Positions 13,662 through 22,345 of a DNA stretch of 54,251 nt are shown here, piece by piece. Source of the DNA: a virus; the IMG/VR virus record IMGVR_UViG_3300007722_000019, positions 1 to 54,251 of that record; one strand, 5' to 3'. A program made the position numbers and the translations under genes. The notes beneath the pieces were generated by a model. It ran no database searches, was not told where the DNA came from, and saw nothing but the letters and a program-made list of their open reading frames with translations. Every line of letters starts with the position of its first letter. The first letter of the stretch is position 1.

Positions 13662-15032
13662 TTATTTATAATATTTAATATTGTTTCTTATAAATGCGTT
13701 GGCGCTTAAAACAGATTTAATCTGATCATCCAGCGAATCACCGCATGTATGAATTTTTACTTCCCATTTTTTAGAATTTAGTGACTGAATTTCTGGAATA
13801 GATACACCTGTTCTAAGCTTGTCTTTACCCGATATTATTAATTTGGGTGTATCTGCTGGTATAATACAGTGCTCGATTATTCCGGTGTCTAATAATAACG
13901 AATTAACACACCCCAACGGACCTATATGATTAAAAGTTTCCATAGATTTATGTAATATAGCATTCCAGTATCTTAAATAGAATTCGGGTTGAGAAAATTT
14001 ATGATTCACAGTCCATTGCCCGCCAACTCGAGGGTTAAGGTCGGTTAAATAGAACTCACCGTCTATAGTTTCGTGTATTGCTAGTGTAAACGACATATTA
14101 TTAATTGAATATGTCCTCTTCATGTAGTCAACACATTTTTTAAAAAATGGATATATATGGTCCGGTACAGCACTTAAATGATAATAACCTATTTCTTCAG
14201 AAGTTATTGTAGACCCATTTGTTATTCTTAACCTCGGATCTTGCAACGGATCTATTTTCCTATTATTTTCAAATTCGTCTTTTTGTGCCCAACAAAATAA
14301 TTGACCTATTGTGTTGTAATGCCATTTGCCATTTAGAACCGAATATTGAAATGTGTAACTTTTATTGGTATAATAGCACTCTTGAATTAGTGCCTTCGGC
14401 TTTTCGGGATAATAATAACTTGTATCTATGCCGGTTTTACAATATTTTATAAATTCATCTGTTAAATTATGTTTGCGTAGCGTATCAATGAGTGCCTGTG
14501 CATTTTTAATACCCTTGTATTCGAAAATCTGGTCATCGGGTATACTAGATTCAAATACTCCACGCATGCCACAACCAATTTCCGGTTTTATGAACAGTGA
14601 TTTTTGTGTACGGTTAGGTAAATCATTAAGGGATGAGTGACCATCTATATATATTGTTCTAGGTACATGATCGGACAATCCGTTTGTAATTGCATGCTGT
14701 ATGTGTGAGAATTTATTAAGAAATAATTCCGCCGTCTCTAAGGTGCATGGCGTCTCTATTTTTAGAATGTTGCAAATTTTTACCACGTTAACAAATAAAT
14801 GGTCAGAGGGTGTTGTTAGGAAGTCAATATTAAATTTAGATAATAGTTCTGCTATACCTCTGATATCGTTTAGGTCTACGTAAAAGATCTCATCTTCGTT
14901 TATGTAAACTGGCATTTTTGCTCCAGGGTTTACTAAAAGTAATATTTTAACATTTAGTTGTCGCAATGCTTCGACATCTGGTATAATTCGTTTTAGTGAT
15001 TTACTATGAGAGAGAAATGCTACTGTTTTCAT
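13662..15032 (-). CDS. ATP-grasp ligase
   Basis: 456 residues. The middle has KPEIGCGMRGV (phosphate-loop region) and FTLAIHETIDGEFYLTDLNPRVGGQW, the ATP-grasp metal/ATP site with the DLNPR motif. The N-terminal third resembles the Rossmann-like pre-ATP-grasp domain. ATP-grasp enzymes join carboxylates to amines or thiols through acyl-phosphates, so it may form an amide in the island's product. Confidence 0.78.
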   Translation of the reverse strand: MKTVAFLSHSKSLKRIIPDVEALRQLNVKILLLVNPGAKMPVYINEDEIFYVDLNDIRGIAELLSKFNIDFLTTPSDHLFVNVVKICNILKIETPCTLETAELFLNKFSHIQHAITNGLSDHVPRTIYIDGHSSLNDLPNRTQKSLFIKPEIGCGMRGVFESSIPDDQIFEYKGIKNAQALIDTLRKHNLTDEFIKYCKTGIDTSYYYPEKPKALIQECYYTNKSYTFQYSVLNGKWHYNTIGQLFCWAQKDEFENNRKIDPLQDPRLRITNGSTITSEEIGYYHLSAVPDHIYPFFKKCVDYMKRTYSINNMSFTLAIHETIDGEFYLTDLNPRVGGQWTVNHKFSQPEFYLRYWNAILHKSMETFNHIGPLGCVNSLLLDTGIIEHCIIPADTPKLIISGKDKLRTGVSIPEIQSLNSKKWEVKIHTCGDSLDDQIKSVLSANAFIRNNIKYYK

Positions 15033-15044
15033 GAATATGATATT

Positions 15045-15992
15045 TTAAATGACTGGATCATTTGGATTTTTTAGTTTTTTTACAATAATTTCAGGTGCGC
15101 ACACACATGTCGTCTTCTTACATACAATTGGTTCTGTTGGTAGAGTAATAACTTTATCATATATGCTGTTAATTATGCCACCTTCTTGGCAACTACCTCG
15201 GTATAACATATCGTCGTTCCATATTGTTAATGTATAGATACCTGCCCAACAAGTCCATCCCTTAAATCTATTTTTCAGAGAGCTAGATATTTCGTTTACA
15301 TGCACTTCTGTAGATTTCACTTCATTATTATTCTTGTAAAATACAATTGCATTATTGCCAGATGATTCAGATTTCTGTTCTGAAAAAAACCAATCAAGCT
15401 GTTCTTTAGTATATAAGTGTGCAGAAGAGGGCGAAGATATTTCTCTTATACGGCGTAGGGTGTATTTTATGTTGTGCTCTTTATAGAAATTAATACTTTT
15501 TTTAGCTTCCTCAAAATGGTTAGCATTAAACATAACCTGCACAGATGTTTTTGGATTAATTTCGGAGATTTTCTTAATTTTATGTATAAAAACATCTGTA
15601 TTGCTAAATTCAAAGTGTTGAGAAAACATTATAGAATCGATGTATGTCAATAAGTTTTTGTAATACTTAATTGTTCTCGTTCCGTTACTTGTGATCGACA
15701 CAAATGCTATTTTTATGCTGTTTAGATATTTGCAAAAATCTACAAGTGCAGGATTTACAGTCGGTTCACCACCAGTAAAACCTATTCGTATTAGTCCGGG
15801 ATCTATAGTTTTAGCAATATTATCGATAACTGATCGAAGTTCTGCCAACGATTTATGTTTGCTAAAGTTGTCGTGTAGGAAATCCCCGCAATAACTGCAA
15901 TCGTAATTGCATCGCTTTCCTAGAAACCAATCGATCCTAACTGTATGCGAGTCGTCTATCCTATTAATTGCAATTGGGTCAATGTCTTTCAT
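15045..15992 (-). CDS. radical SAM protein with C-terminal Cys-rich domain
   Basis: 315 residues. CNYDCSYC is the CxxxCxxC radical SAM cluster site, followed by FTGGEPTVNP (GGE motif) and SITSNGT. The C-terminus has CW, CQEGG and CKKTTCVC, a SPASM/twitch-like auxiliary cluster region. First gene of the minus-strand operon, 12 bases before the ATP-grasp gene. Confidence 0.85.
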   Translation of the reverse strand: MKDIDPIAINRIDDSHTVRIDWFLGKRCNYDCSYCGDFLHDNFSKHKSLAELRSVIDNIAKTIDPGLIRIGFTGGEPTVNPALVDFCKYLNSIKIAFVSITSNGTRTIKYYKNLLTYIDSIMFSQHFEFSNTDVFIHKIKKISEINPKTSVQVMFNANHFEEAKKSINFYKEHNIKYTLRRIREISSPSSAHLYTKEQLDWFFSEQKSESSGNNAIVFYKNNNEVKSTEVHVNEISSSLKNRFKGWTCWAGIYTLTIWNDDMLYRGSCQEGGIINSIYDKVITLPTEPIVCKKTTCVCAPEIIVKKLKNPNDPVI

Positions 15993-15996
15993 TCTA

Positions 15997-16004
15997 TATT
16001 TATC
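15997..16004 (-). promoter_or_regulatory. late-promoter box GATAAATA (divergent)
   Basis: Lies 4 bases upstream of ATG 15992 on the minus strand, leaderless spacing. The plus-strand partner is at 16023. Confidence 0.6.
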
Positions 16005-16022
16005 GATCTATTATTTTCCAAG

Positions 16023-16030
16023 GATAAATA
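16023..16030 (+). promoter_or_regulatory. late-promoter box GATAAATA (divergent)
   Basis: 15 bases before ATG 16046 with AAAGG between. Together with 15997 it forms a compact divergent late-promoter pair. Confidence 0.6.
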
Positions 16031-16045
16031 TGGTAAAGGTTAACT

Positions 16046-16792
16046 ATGCTTAGAGATTATCAATCAACTATACTTGGTAAGTTTTATAAGATAAATGATG
16101 TAACAGATCAGAAAATATTAGAAGTCGGTGGCCACAAAATTATGTCTGTCCCGTACGATTTAATATCACACGGTGCAAAAGAAGTAGTCTCTATTTCCAT
16201 TGACAGGGCTTTTAGCAGAATGGTTGTAAGTGATAATATAACAACCAAATATATGAATGCAGGTTCCACAGATTTTTTAGATAATTCGTTTGATTCAATT
16301 ATTTCTATTGCTACCATAGAACATATTCTGGATTTGCCGAGTGTGCTTAAAGAATTACATCGTGTGGTAAAACCGGGCGGCATTGTCTATATGCAAGGGG
16401 GTCCGCTTTGGTCAGGCAGTTGCGGTGCCCATTACAATTTCTGGATAGGGGACGTTGAATATCATTTTGTTAGAAACCGAATATTACACGACTGGGAACA
16501 TCTGTATGCTGGGCCAGAGGGCATAATTAAAAGATTAACTACGTTATATCCTATAGAGGCAATTGATAAATTACTAGATATGACTTACAACGCAGACTTT
16601 ATAAACAGAAGTTTACACACTGATATAATACAGAATATTAATGATTCCGACTTCTTAGTACAGTCGATGGGTTTACATAATTGGCACCCCAATATCCCAG
16701 ATGACTTATTGCCAAATATACGAAAACGGATTCCACATTTTGTTGATGTATGTGACGAAATTTGTGTTTGCCTTAGAAAACAATTATCATAA
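16046..16792 (+). CDS. SAM-dependent methyltransferase
   Basis: 248 residues. ILEVGG (motif I), SFDSIISIATIEHI and LHRVVKPGGIVYMQGG are the class I methyltransferase signature motifs. Target unknown; first gene of the plus-strand operon. Confidence 0.8.
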   Translation: MLRDYQSTILGKFYKINDVTDQKILEVGGHKIMSVPYDLISHGAKEVVSISIDRAFSRMVVSDNITTKYMNAGSTDFLDNSFDSIISIATIEHILDLPSVLKELHRVVKPGGIVYMQGGPLWSGSCGAHYNFWIGDVEYHFVRNRILHDWEHLYAGPEGIIKRLTTLYPIEAIDKLLDMTYNADFINRSLHTDIIQNINDSDFLVQSMGLHNWHPNIPDDLLPNIRKRIPHFVDVCDEICVCLRKQLS

Positions 16793-16807
16793 TTTTACTA
16801 CGACATA

Positions 16808-17662
16808 ATGACAATAAACATAGTATGTACTAGTAAACCTGTCGACGGATTACTCTATTATAGTTACGAATATAATTCATATTTAAATTCGTGCGGAATA
16901 CCTAGTAGACTAATAATTATTCCTCACAGGGGATTTAAGAAAAATGATTACCTATCAGCAATAAATAATAAATATATACATTGTAAAGATGTAATCATTG
17001 ATAGCTTTACTCCGTTAGAAAATGATGTTACACTAGTCATGGGTCGAAGCATGATTACAATATCTTGGCTAAACTTCAATGATTATTCACCTAGTGAACA
17101 AGAGACGTTGGTATCGTTATTTAAATGTAAACTTATTTCAGTTTATTCGGAAAATCATCCTCGTGATTATCCTTTAGCATTAGATTTCTATTCGCCGAAC
17201 TTTGTAGCAGACTTGTGTGATACCGAAGTATATCCCAGTGGGATCGGAACGCACTTTGAAAAGACTATCAATTTTGCAATACATAAGGAATGCAAAATTG
17301 ATAAACAGGTCGAATATTTATTCCTTGGTACAAATGATAAATATTATGATGCTGCTGTAAGTGTAATTAATAATTTTCCGAATTATGGAATTTTGGTATA
17401 CGATGCACCATACATAAATAAAGAACTTAACAATATGTTTGCACCAGTTGATAATTTATTGGGGATCTTTGATACCTACGTATACACTAAGAAGACATTC
17501 GACCCTGCTCCCAGACTATTTCAGGAATGTAAGTATCATAAAAAAAATATTATATATTTACGTGATAAGAATATCATAGATGGTGGTAGCGTATACTGGA
17601 AAAGGTCGTTGAAAGATTTAAATATTAAACCTATTATGGAGGCATATGACAAGTTACATTAA
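16808..17662 (+). CDS. putative glycosyltransferase-like protein
   Basis: 284 residues. The end FDPAPRLFQECKYHKKNIIY resembles the nucleotide-sugar-contacting E-rich segment of GT-B folds seen in phage proteins, but no catalytic motif is certain. Sits 15 bases after the methyltransferase and overlaps the next gene. Confidence 0.4.
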   Translation: MTINIVCTSKPVDGLLYYSYEYNSYLNSCGIPSRLIIIPHRGFKKNDYLSAINNKYIHCKDVIIDSFTPLENDVTLVMGRSMITISWLNFNDYSPSEQETLVSLFKCKLISVYSENHPRDYPLALDFYSPNFVADLCDTEVYPSGIGTHFEKTINFAIHKECKIDKQVEYLFLGTNDKYYDAAVSVINNFPNYGILVYDAPYINKELNNMFAPVDNLLGIFDTYVYTKKTFDPAPRLFQECKYHKKNIIYLRDKNIIDGGSVYWKRSLKDLNIKPIMEAYDKLH

Positions 17663-17966
17663 ACCCGGCTGTTTATCGTTCTATTATGATGAAGCTGGTA
17701 ATCGTGGAACAAAAATAGTCACACAGGTCATAGCATATACTGCTGACGGGTATCTGTTGCCGTGTTGTTGGTGCGATTCGGTGTATTCTAAATCAGATAT
17801 AACTAAGTTAGGTATGCATGATGAATCGCTGAAGGTAAAAAATAATGAGTCAATCGATAGTATACTAACATCTAGCATATGGCAAAAATTTATAAAAATA
17901 ATATCGACTGACCCAATTAATTCCCCTAATTGTTGTCATGACCGTTGCGGAGTTAAGGGTGGATAA
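17646..17966 (+). CDS. stand-alone SPASM-like Cys protein
   Basis: 106 residues. LLPCCWCDS, then S.W..F, then CCHDRCG resembles the SPASM auxiliary Fe-S domain normally fused to radical SAM enzymes. It overlaps by 29 bases the radical SAM gene at 17938, so the pair may be a split enzyme. Confidence 0.5.
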   Translation: MTSYIKPGCLSFYYDEAGNRGTKIVTQVIAYTADGYLLPCCWCDSVYSKSDITKLGMHDESLKVKNNESIDSILTSSIWQKFIKIISTDPINSPNCCHDRCGVKGG

Positions 17967-18648
17967 CGACTATTTAGAGTATATAGGTATTTCAAAACGA
18001 TATATAATACCTAATGTAGAAACTTCGGTTAAGTGTATATTACGCTGCCCGCAGTGTACTCGGCAGGGACTCCTGTCACCGAAGACTTCGGAGAAGTATA
18101 AAACAACAAAATCTAGAATATTAAACGGGGATGATTTGTCAATTAAGGATGCTAAAAAATTATTAGAATTTTTTAATACAGGTGTGGCATTGTGCGGTTC
18201 GTTATCAGATCCTGTGTATTGGCCGAATTTTTTAGAATTTCTTGATTTGGCGAAGTCTTTTCCCGATAGTGCCATTTATATTCATACTGCCGCCAGTCAA
18301 AAAAATATAGAATGGTATAGGGACGCATTTAGTAAATCAACTAAGAATACACACTGGATTTTTGGTTTAGACGGAATGCACGACACTTCAGCTATATACA
18401 GGATTGGCCAAAACAGCAAATTAATGTTTGATGCAATGACTTTGTGTAAGTCAATGGGATTACATACTGAATGGCATTACATCGTGTTTAAACATAATCT
18501 CCATCAGCTGGACACGGCAAAGGAGTTTGCTGCATTACACAATATTAAATTGATATTTATTAAAAGTGACAGAACTGGCGGCAACATAGAAGTCCCAATT
18601 GAATGGAAACCCGGCCGTAATAAGGAATTCGTGCATAATGAAAATTAG
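17938..18648 (+). CDS. radical SAM protein
   Basis: 236 residues. CILRCPQC is a CxxxCxxC radical SAM motif; ALCGSLSDP and FGLDGMHD follow as in twitch-type family members. Lacks its own C-terminal cluster domain, which may be supplied by 17646. One of the few genes ending in TAG; the next ATG lies 11 bases before its end. Confidence 0.75.
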   Translation: MTVAELRVDNDYLEYIGISKRYIIPNVETSVKCILRCPQCTRQGLLSPKTSEKYKTTKSRILNGDDLSIKDAKKLLEFFNTGVALCGSLSDPVYWPNFLEFLDLAKSFPDSAIYIHTAASQKNIEWYRDAFSKSTKNTHWIFGLDGMHDTSAIYRIGQNSKLMFDAMTLCKSMGLHTEWHYIVFKHNLHQLDTAKEFAALHNIKLIFIKSDRTGGNIEVPIEWKPGRNKEFVHNEN

Positions 18649-19438
18649 AGATGTTGAATTATTCGAACCGGGTGTTATTAATTTAATTAATTCGCAGAAA
18701 TTTGTAGCAATACGTATTAGTGGCGGCATAGATTCCGCTATATTATGCCATATTATTCTTAAATATTTTCCACATATCGAATTGTTACCATTTACTTTTT
18801 TTAATAAATTAAGACCATCAGCAATAAATTCAGTTAATAACGTTATGAGACAACTATCTGTATTAAATCCTAATAATAAATTAATGACACACCGAATTGC
18901 ATTTTTTGATACAACACTTCCGTATATAAGGGTAAACGATAGTGGCGGACTTAAACAAAGTCCTAAGGATGCACTTCAGCGGCAATATATAAGAGATCTG
19001 TTTGACGAGTATAATGGTGATTTAAATTTAATTTTTTCCGGAGAATCCTTAAATCCTCCAGCAAATATACAGGCAGAATTAAATATGGATGGCCATTTCC
19101 TTAAATACCGGAATGAAATAATATCGGATGTGTTATTGAAATATACATATAATAATGAATATAAGTACGAATATAGGCCGTTTATAAATTATACCAAGAA
19201 ACAAATTTCGGAAGTTTGCAAAGAACTGGGATTAATGGAGACCCTCTTTCCGTACACAGAAACTTGTGAATCTGTACCGCGGCAGTATAATGATATTTAT
19301 ACTCATAAGTACGGTATAACATACACCACGCCGGGCGTTGAACCATGCCAGTGCTGCTGGCCATGCAGGGAAAAGTTCTGGGCATACGGGGTTTTCGACT
19401 TCAATACACCGGTTAGAGTGAAAGACTTAATCAAATGA
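18638..19438 (+). CDS. QueC/asparagine-synthetase-like ATP pyrophosphatase
   Basis: 267 residues from ATG 18638, AAGGA upstream. SGGIDSA PP-loop at the N-terminus, FSGESLNPP in the middle, ETCES and PCQCCWPCREKFWAYG at the C-terminus form a QueC-like zinc/tail region. Probably adenylates a carboxylate or amide of the island's intermediate. Paralogue-like to 164. Confidence 0.72.
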   Translation: MKIRDVELFEPGVINLINSQKFVAIRISGGIDSAILCHIILKYFPHIELLPFTFFNKLRPSAINSVNNVMRQLSVLNPNNKLMTHRIAFFDTTLPYIRVNDSGGLKQSPKDALQRQYIRDLFDEYNGDLNLIFSGESLNPPANIQAELNMDGHFLKYRNEIISDVLLKYTYNNEYKYEYRPFINYTKKQISEVCKELGLMETLFPYTETCESVPRQYNDIYTHKYGITYTTPGVEPCQCCWPCREKFWAYGVFDFNTPVRVKDLIK

Positions 19439-20940
19439 AAATATTTTCTATTGCTGCTAATATGCATGATCATAATACATATGATGGCATTATCCATCGT
19501 CAGGAAGAAAGATACACAAGGAGAAAACATAATTTAATAACCGATAATCCGCATGATCCTTTACCAAGTCGAGAATTCTTCACAGAGCAGTTTATTCCAG
19601 CCTTCACTCTAACTGGTGTGATGCCTGCGTTCACATGTTCAAATTTAGGTAAACAATTTGTTTTAGATTTACTAGAAGATCAGCTATCGGATACGGGATT
19701 TTTATCATTTAAGCCAAAGACTATCTGGGATAGGTATCAGACACCCGACTATTACTATATCGACCACCATCAGTCCCATGCTGCGTATGCATATCTTACA
19801 TCGGGGTTCAATGAATCCGATATACTTGCAATCGACGGCCAGGGTTGCACATTTAGCTGTATATTTGTAGATAAGTCTGGGAAAATAATTGATTTATCGC
19901 CTAAATTATCTATAGGTGGTTTGTGGAATCTATTGTCGCAACAGGTAGGCCTGGGATATTTAGGTGCAGGAAAGTTAATGGGGTTATCTGCATATGGAAA
20001 ATATGACAACAGAATAGCAGACGTAGTTTCGTTATACCTTAGAAATCCAATTCATAAATTGCCTGATTACGCATATAGCATTGTTATGAATACTGAAAAA
20101 AAAGACATAGCTTATACTTTGCAATATATAACTACGCGATTAGTTATAGACACAATAATGCAGTATAAGACATCTGACAATATATGTATTGCCGGCGGCG
20201 TAGCTTATAATGGGTACCTAAATGAAGAATTTACTAAATTTTATACAAATGTGCATATACCACCTGCAGTAGGGGATGAAGGCCAATCAATCGGCACCTA
20301 CATGCATGCAAACTATGTATTAAATAATAGTATAGATATTCCGAGTGTATATTCGGGGGAATCGCACACACTTGATCCTGCAATTTTTAAAGGGATAAAT
20401 TTCAAAAAAGAATCATTTGACAGTTTGTCAATTTATATAGCTGACGCAATTTCAAATGGCAAAATTGTCGGGTGGTATCAGGGCAGATCCGAAAGTGGGA
20501 ATAGAGCCCTTGGAAATCGTAGCATTTTAGCAGATCCCAGAAATCCGAATATTAAAGATATAATTAATTCTAAAATTAAATTAAGGGAAGATTTTCGACC
20601 GTTTGCCCCTAGTGTGCTAGAGGAGCACTATAAGGAATATTTTCTTACTAACCAACCGAGTCCGTATATGTCTAGGATAATCCCTGTAATATCAGATAAA
20701 ATACCTGGTGTAACCCACATCGATAAGACAGCAAGAATACACACCGTAACTAGAGAATCTAATGAAAGATTTTTTAAATTAATTACAGATTTTCATAATA
20801 TAACAGGAATACCTATGTTACTGAATACAAGCTTCAATTGTAGAGAGCCTATTGTCGAAACACCAACAGATGCTATAAACACTTTTAAGAAGTGTGGATT
20901 AGATATTCTTGTAATTGACGATTACATAATTGAAAAATGA
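19435..20940 (+). CDS. NodU/TobZ-family O-carbamoyltransferase
   Basis: 501 residues, near normal family length. DHHQSHAAYAYLTSG, DGQG, GLGYLGAGKLMGL, GGVAYNG and GRSESGNRALGNRSIL are the N-terminal Kae1-like domain and the C-terminal YrdC-like domain boundary motifs; NTSFNCREPIV closes it. These enzymes move a carbamoyl group from carbamoyl phosphate, through a carbamoyl-adenylate, to a hydroxyl on sugars or antibiotics. Overlaps both neighbours by 4 bases (ATGA), so tightly coupled. Confidence 0.92.
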   Translation: MKIFSIAANMHDHNTYDGIIHRQEERYTRRKHNLITDNPHDPLPSREFFTEQFIPAFTLTGVMPAFTCSNLGKQFVLDLLEDQLSDTGFLSFKPKTIWDRYQTPDYYYIDHHQSHAAYAYLTSGFNESDILAIDGQGCTFSCIFVDKSGKIIDLSPKLSIGGLWNLLSQQVGLGYLGAGKLMGLSAYGKYDNRIADVVSLYLRNPIHKLPDYAYSIVMNTEKKDIAYTLQYITTRLVIDTIMQYKTSDNICIAGGVAYNGYLNEEFTKFYTNVHIPPAVGDEGQSIGTYMHANYVLNNSIDIPSVYSGESHTLDPAIFKGINFKKESFDSLSIYIADAISNGKIVGWYQGRSESGNRALGNRSILADPRNPNIKDIINSKIKLREDFRPFAPSVLEEHYKEYFLTNQPSPYMSRIIPVISDKIPGVTHIDKTARIHTVTRESNERFFKLITDFHNITGIPMLLNTSFNCREPIVETPTDAINTFKKCGLDILVIDDYIIEK

Positions 20941-21575
20941 TAGATCTTGTAAATAACACCATTAGTTTAGATTTATTTAGGAAAGTTTTAAAAGAAATAA
21001 AAAACCAATCAACACTTTATCTGGATATGATAGATTCGTTTAGTGACAACCAGTTTAAATCAAAAGTATTTTTGTTAGACCAGTTAACAAACCTCGGTAT
21101 AGTAAATGAGGCAACATATGTTGTCATTATCGGGTGCTGGTACGGTAGTATACTTATACCTGTATTGTCATCTAAAGTATCTAAAATAACTGGGATTGAT
21201 TTAGATGACAGGTCGATACGCATAGCAAAAAATAGATTTTTTCCAAATTATAAAAATGTATATTTTAGGACAGGAGACACCTTTGATACAACTAAAAATA
21301 AAACCATCTACAGTGATGCTAATTTAATTATTAATACATCCTGCGAACATATGCGCCCAATGTGCGAATGGCCTTACTGGGATAGTGTGAAGAGTGATGC
21401 ATATTTTGCATTTCAGTCGAATAATATGTTCGGCATAGACGGGCATACCAATTGTGTAAATTCAATAATTGAGTTTAAAGCTCAGATGCCGACAAAATTT
21501 GAAGCAATTTTTGAAAATGAATTAATCGAAGACAGGGGAATTCGTTACACACTTATCGGAAAAATGCATCCATAA
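20937..21575 (+). CDS. SAM-dependent methyltransferase
   Basis: 212 residues. VVIIGCWYGSILIPVL (motif I), GIDLDDRSIRIAKNRF (acidic SAM-binding residue) and NTSCEHMRPM are class I methyltransferase features known from phage proteins of this size. Overlaps the carbamoyltransferase stop. Confidence 0.75.
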   Translation: MIDLVNNTISLDLFRKVLKEIKNQSTLYLDMIDSFSDNQFKSKVFLLDQLTNLGIVNEATYVVIIGCWYGSILIPVLSSKVSKITGIDLDDRSIRIAKNRFFPNYKNVYFRTGDTFDTTKNKTIYSDANLIINTSCEHMRPMCEWPYWDSVKSDAYFAFQSNNMFGIDGHTNCVNSIIEFKAQMPTKFEAIFENELIEDRGIRYTLIGKMHP

Positions 21576-21601
21576 TGCGATTATATAACTCTGGGTTTAA
21601 T

Positions 21602-21609
21602 GATAAATA
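21602..21609 (+). promoter_or_regulatory. late-promoter box GATAAATA
   Basis: Upstream of the spanin pair; GGAG SD lies between the box and ATG 21629. Confidence 0.6.
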
Positions 21610-21628
21610 ATTGAAATGGAGATAATAT

Positions 21629-22024
21629 ATGTTCGGATTAAGTCAGATTCAATTAATAGCAAGTATTGTATTACTAGCCGCACTTTCTGCATCGGCTGTA
21701 TATATAGTAATTCTTAGAACACAGGCAACAACACTAAAGTCGGAAAAAGAAACACTTCAGACAAAATTAGATATGTCACAGGCTAATCTTTTCCAATTGA
21801 AAAATGATATAGATGCACAAAATGTTGCCATACAGAAATTAAAGACAGACACCGATGAAAGAGTTGCAAAGGGGTTAGAAGAAATTGCAAGAGCCAAGGC
21901 ATCTGCAGCATCAAGCAAAGCGAGAGCAGATAGTATATTATCAAGAAAACCACCTGTGGGTGCAAATATATGTGACGCTGCAAATGACTTATTTAATCAG
22001 GAGATAAAGCATGGTAAGAAATAA
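21629..22024 (+). CDS. i-spanin (Rz-like)
   Basis: 131 residues. N-terminal transmembrane helix (residues 8-27), then a long coiled coil, no other domain. The 14-base overlap with a small lipoprotein gene is the Rz/Rz1 layout. Spans the periplasm to fuse inner and outer membranes at lysis. Confidence 0.75.
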   Translation: MFGLSQIQLIASIVLLAALSASAVYIVILRTQATTLKSEKETLQTKLDMSQANLFQLKNDIDAQNVAIQKLKTDTDERVAKGLEEIARAKASAASSKARADSILSRKPPVGANICDAANDLFNQEIKHGKK

Positions 22025-22280
22025 ATTTATATTATTGATACCGTTTTTATTATTTGGATGTGCTACTACAGAGCCTACTATAAAGGTTGTTACACAGAAA
22101 GTTGAGATACCTGTTGCAACAGCATGTAAGACAGTAACACCGACTGCACCATCTTTCTCTTTTAACAGTCTGTCTGAAGAGAATACAATATACGAGAAAT
22201 CACAGATTGCATTATCTGATTTAGAACTCCACAGGAGTTATGAAATAGAATTGTTAGCAGCATTAAAATCTTGTAAATAA
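22011..22280 (+). CDS. o-spanin lipoprotein (Rz1-like)
   Basis: 89 residues. Signal peptide with lipobox LLFGC at residues 13-17, Pro-containing mid region. Starts inside the i-spanin gene in another frame. Outer-membrane partner in lysis. Confidence 0.75.
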   Translation: MVRNKFILLIPFLLFGCATTEPTIKVVTQKVEIPVATACKTVTPTAPSFSFNSLSEENTIYEKSQIALSDLELHRSYEIELLAALKSCK

Positions 22281-22315
22281 AACTCCCAGACATTAAGTTT
22301 AAATATAAAGCTATT

Positions 22316-22323
22316 GATAAATA
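22316..22323 (+). promoter_or_regulatory. late-promoter box GATAAATA
   Basis: 22 bases before ATG 22346, SD AGGAG between. Would drive the PrkA-YeaH-SpoVR operon late. Confidence 0.6.
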
Positions 22324-22345
22324 CTCTGACACAACAGGAGTTCCA

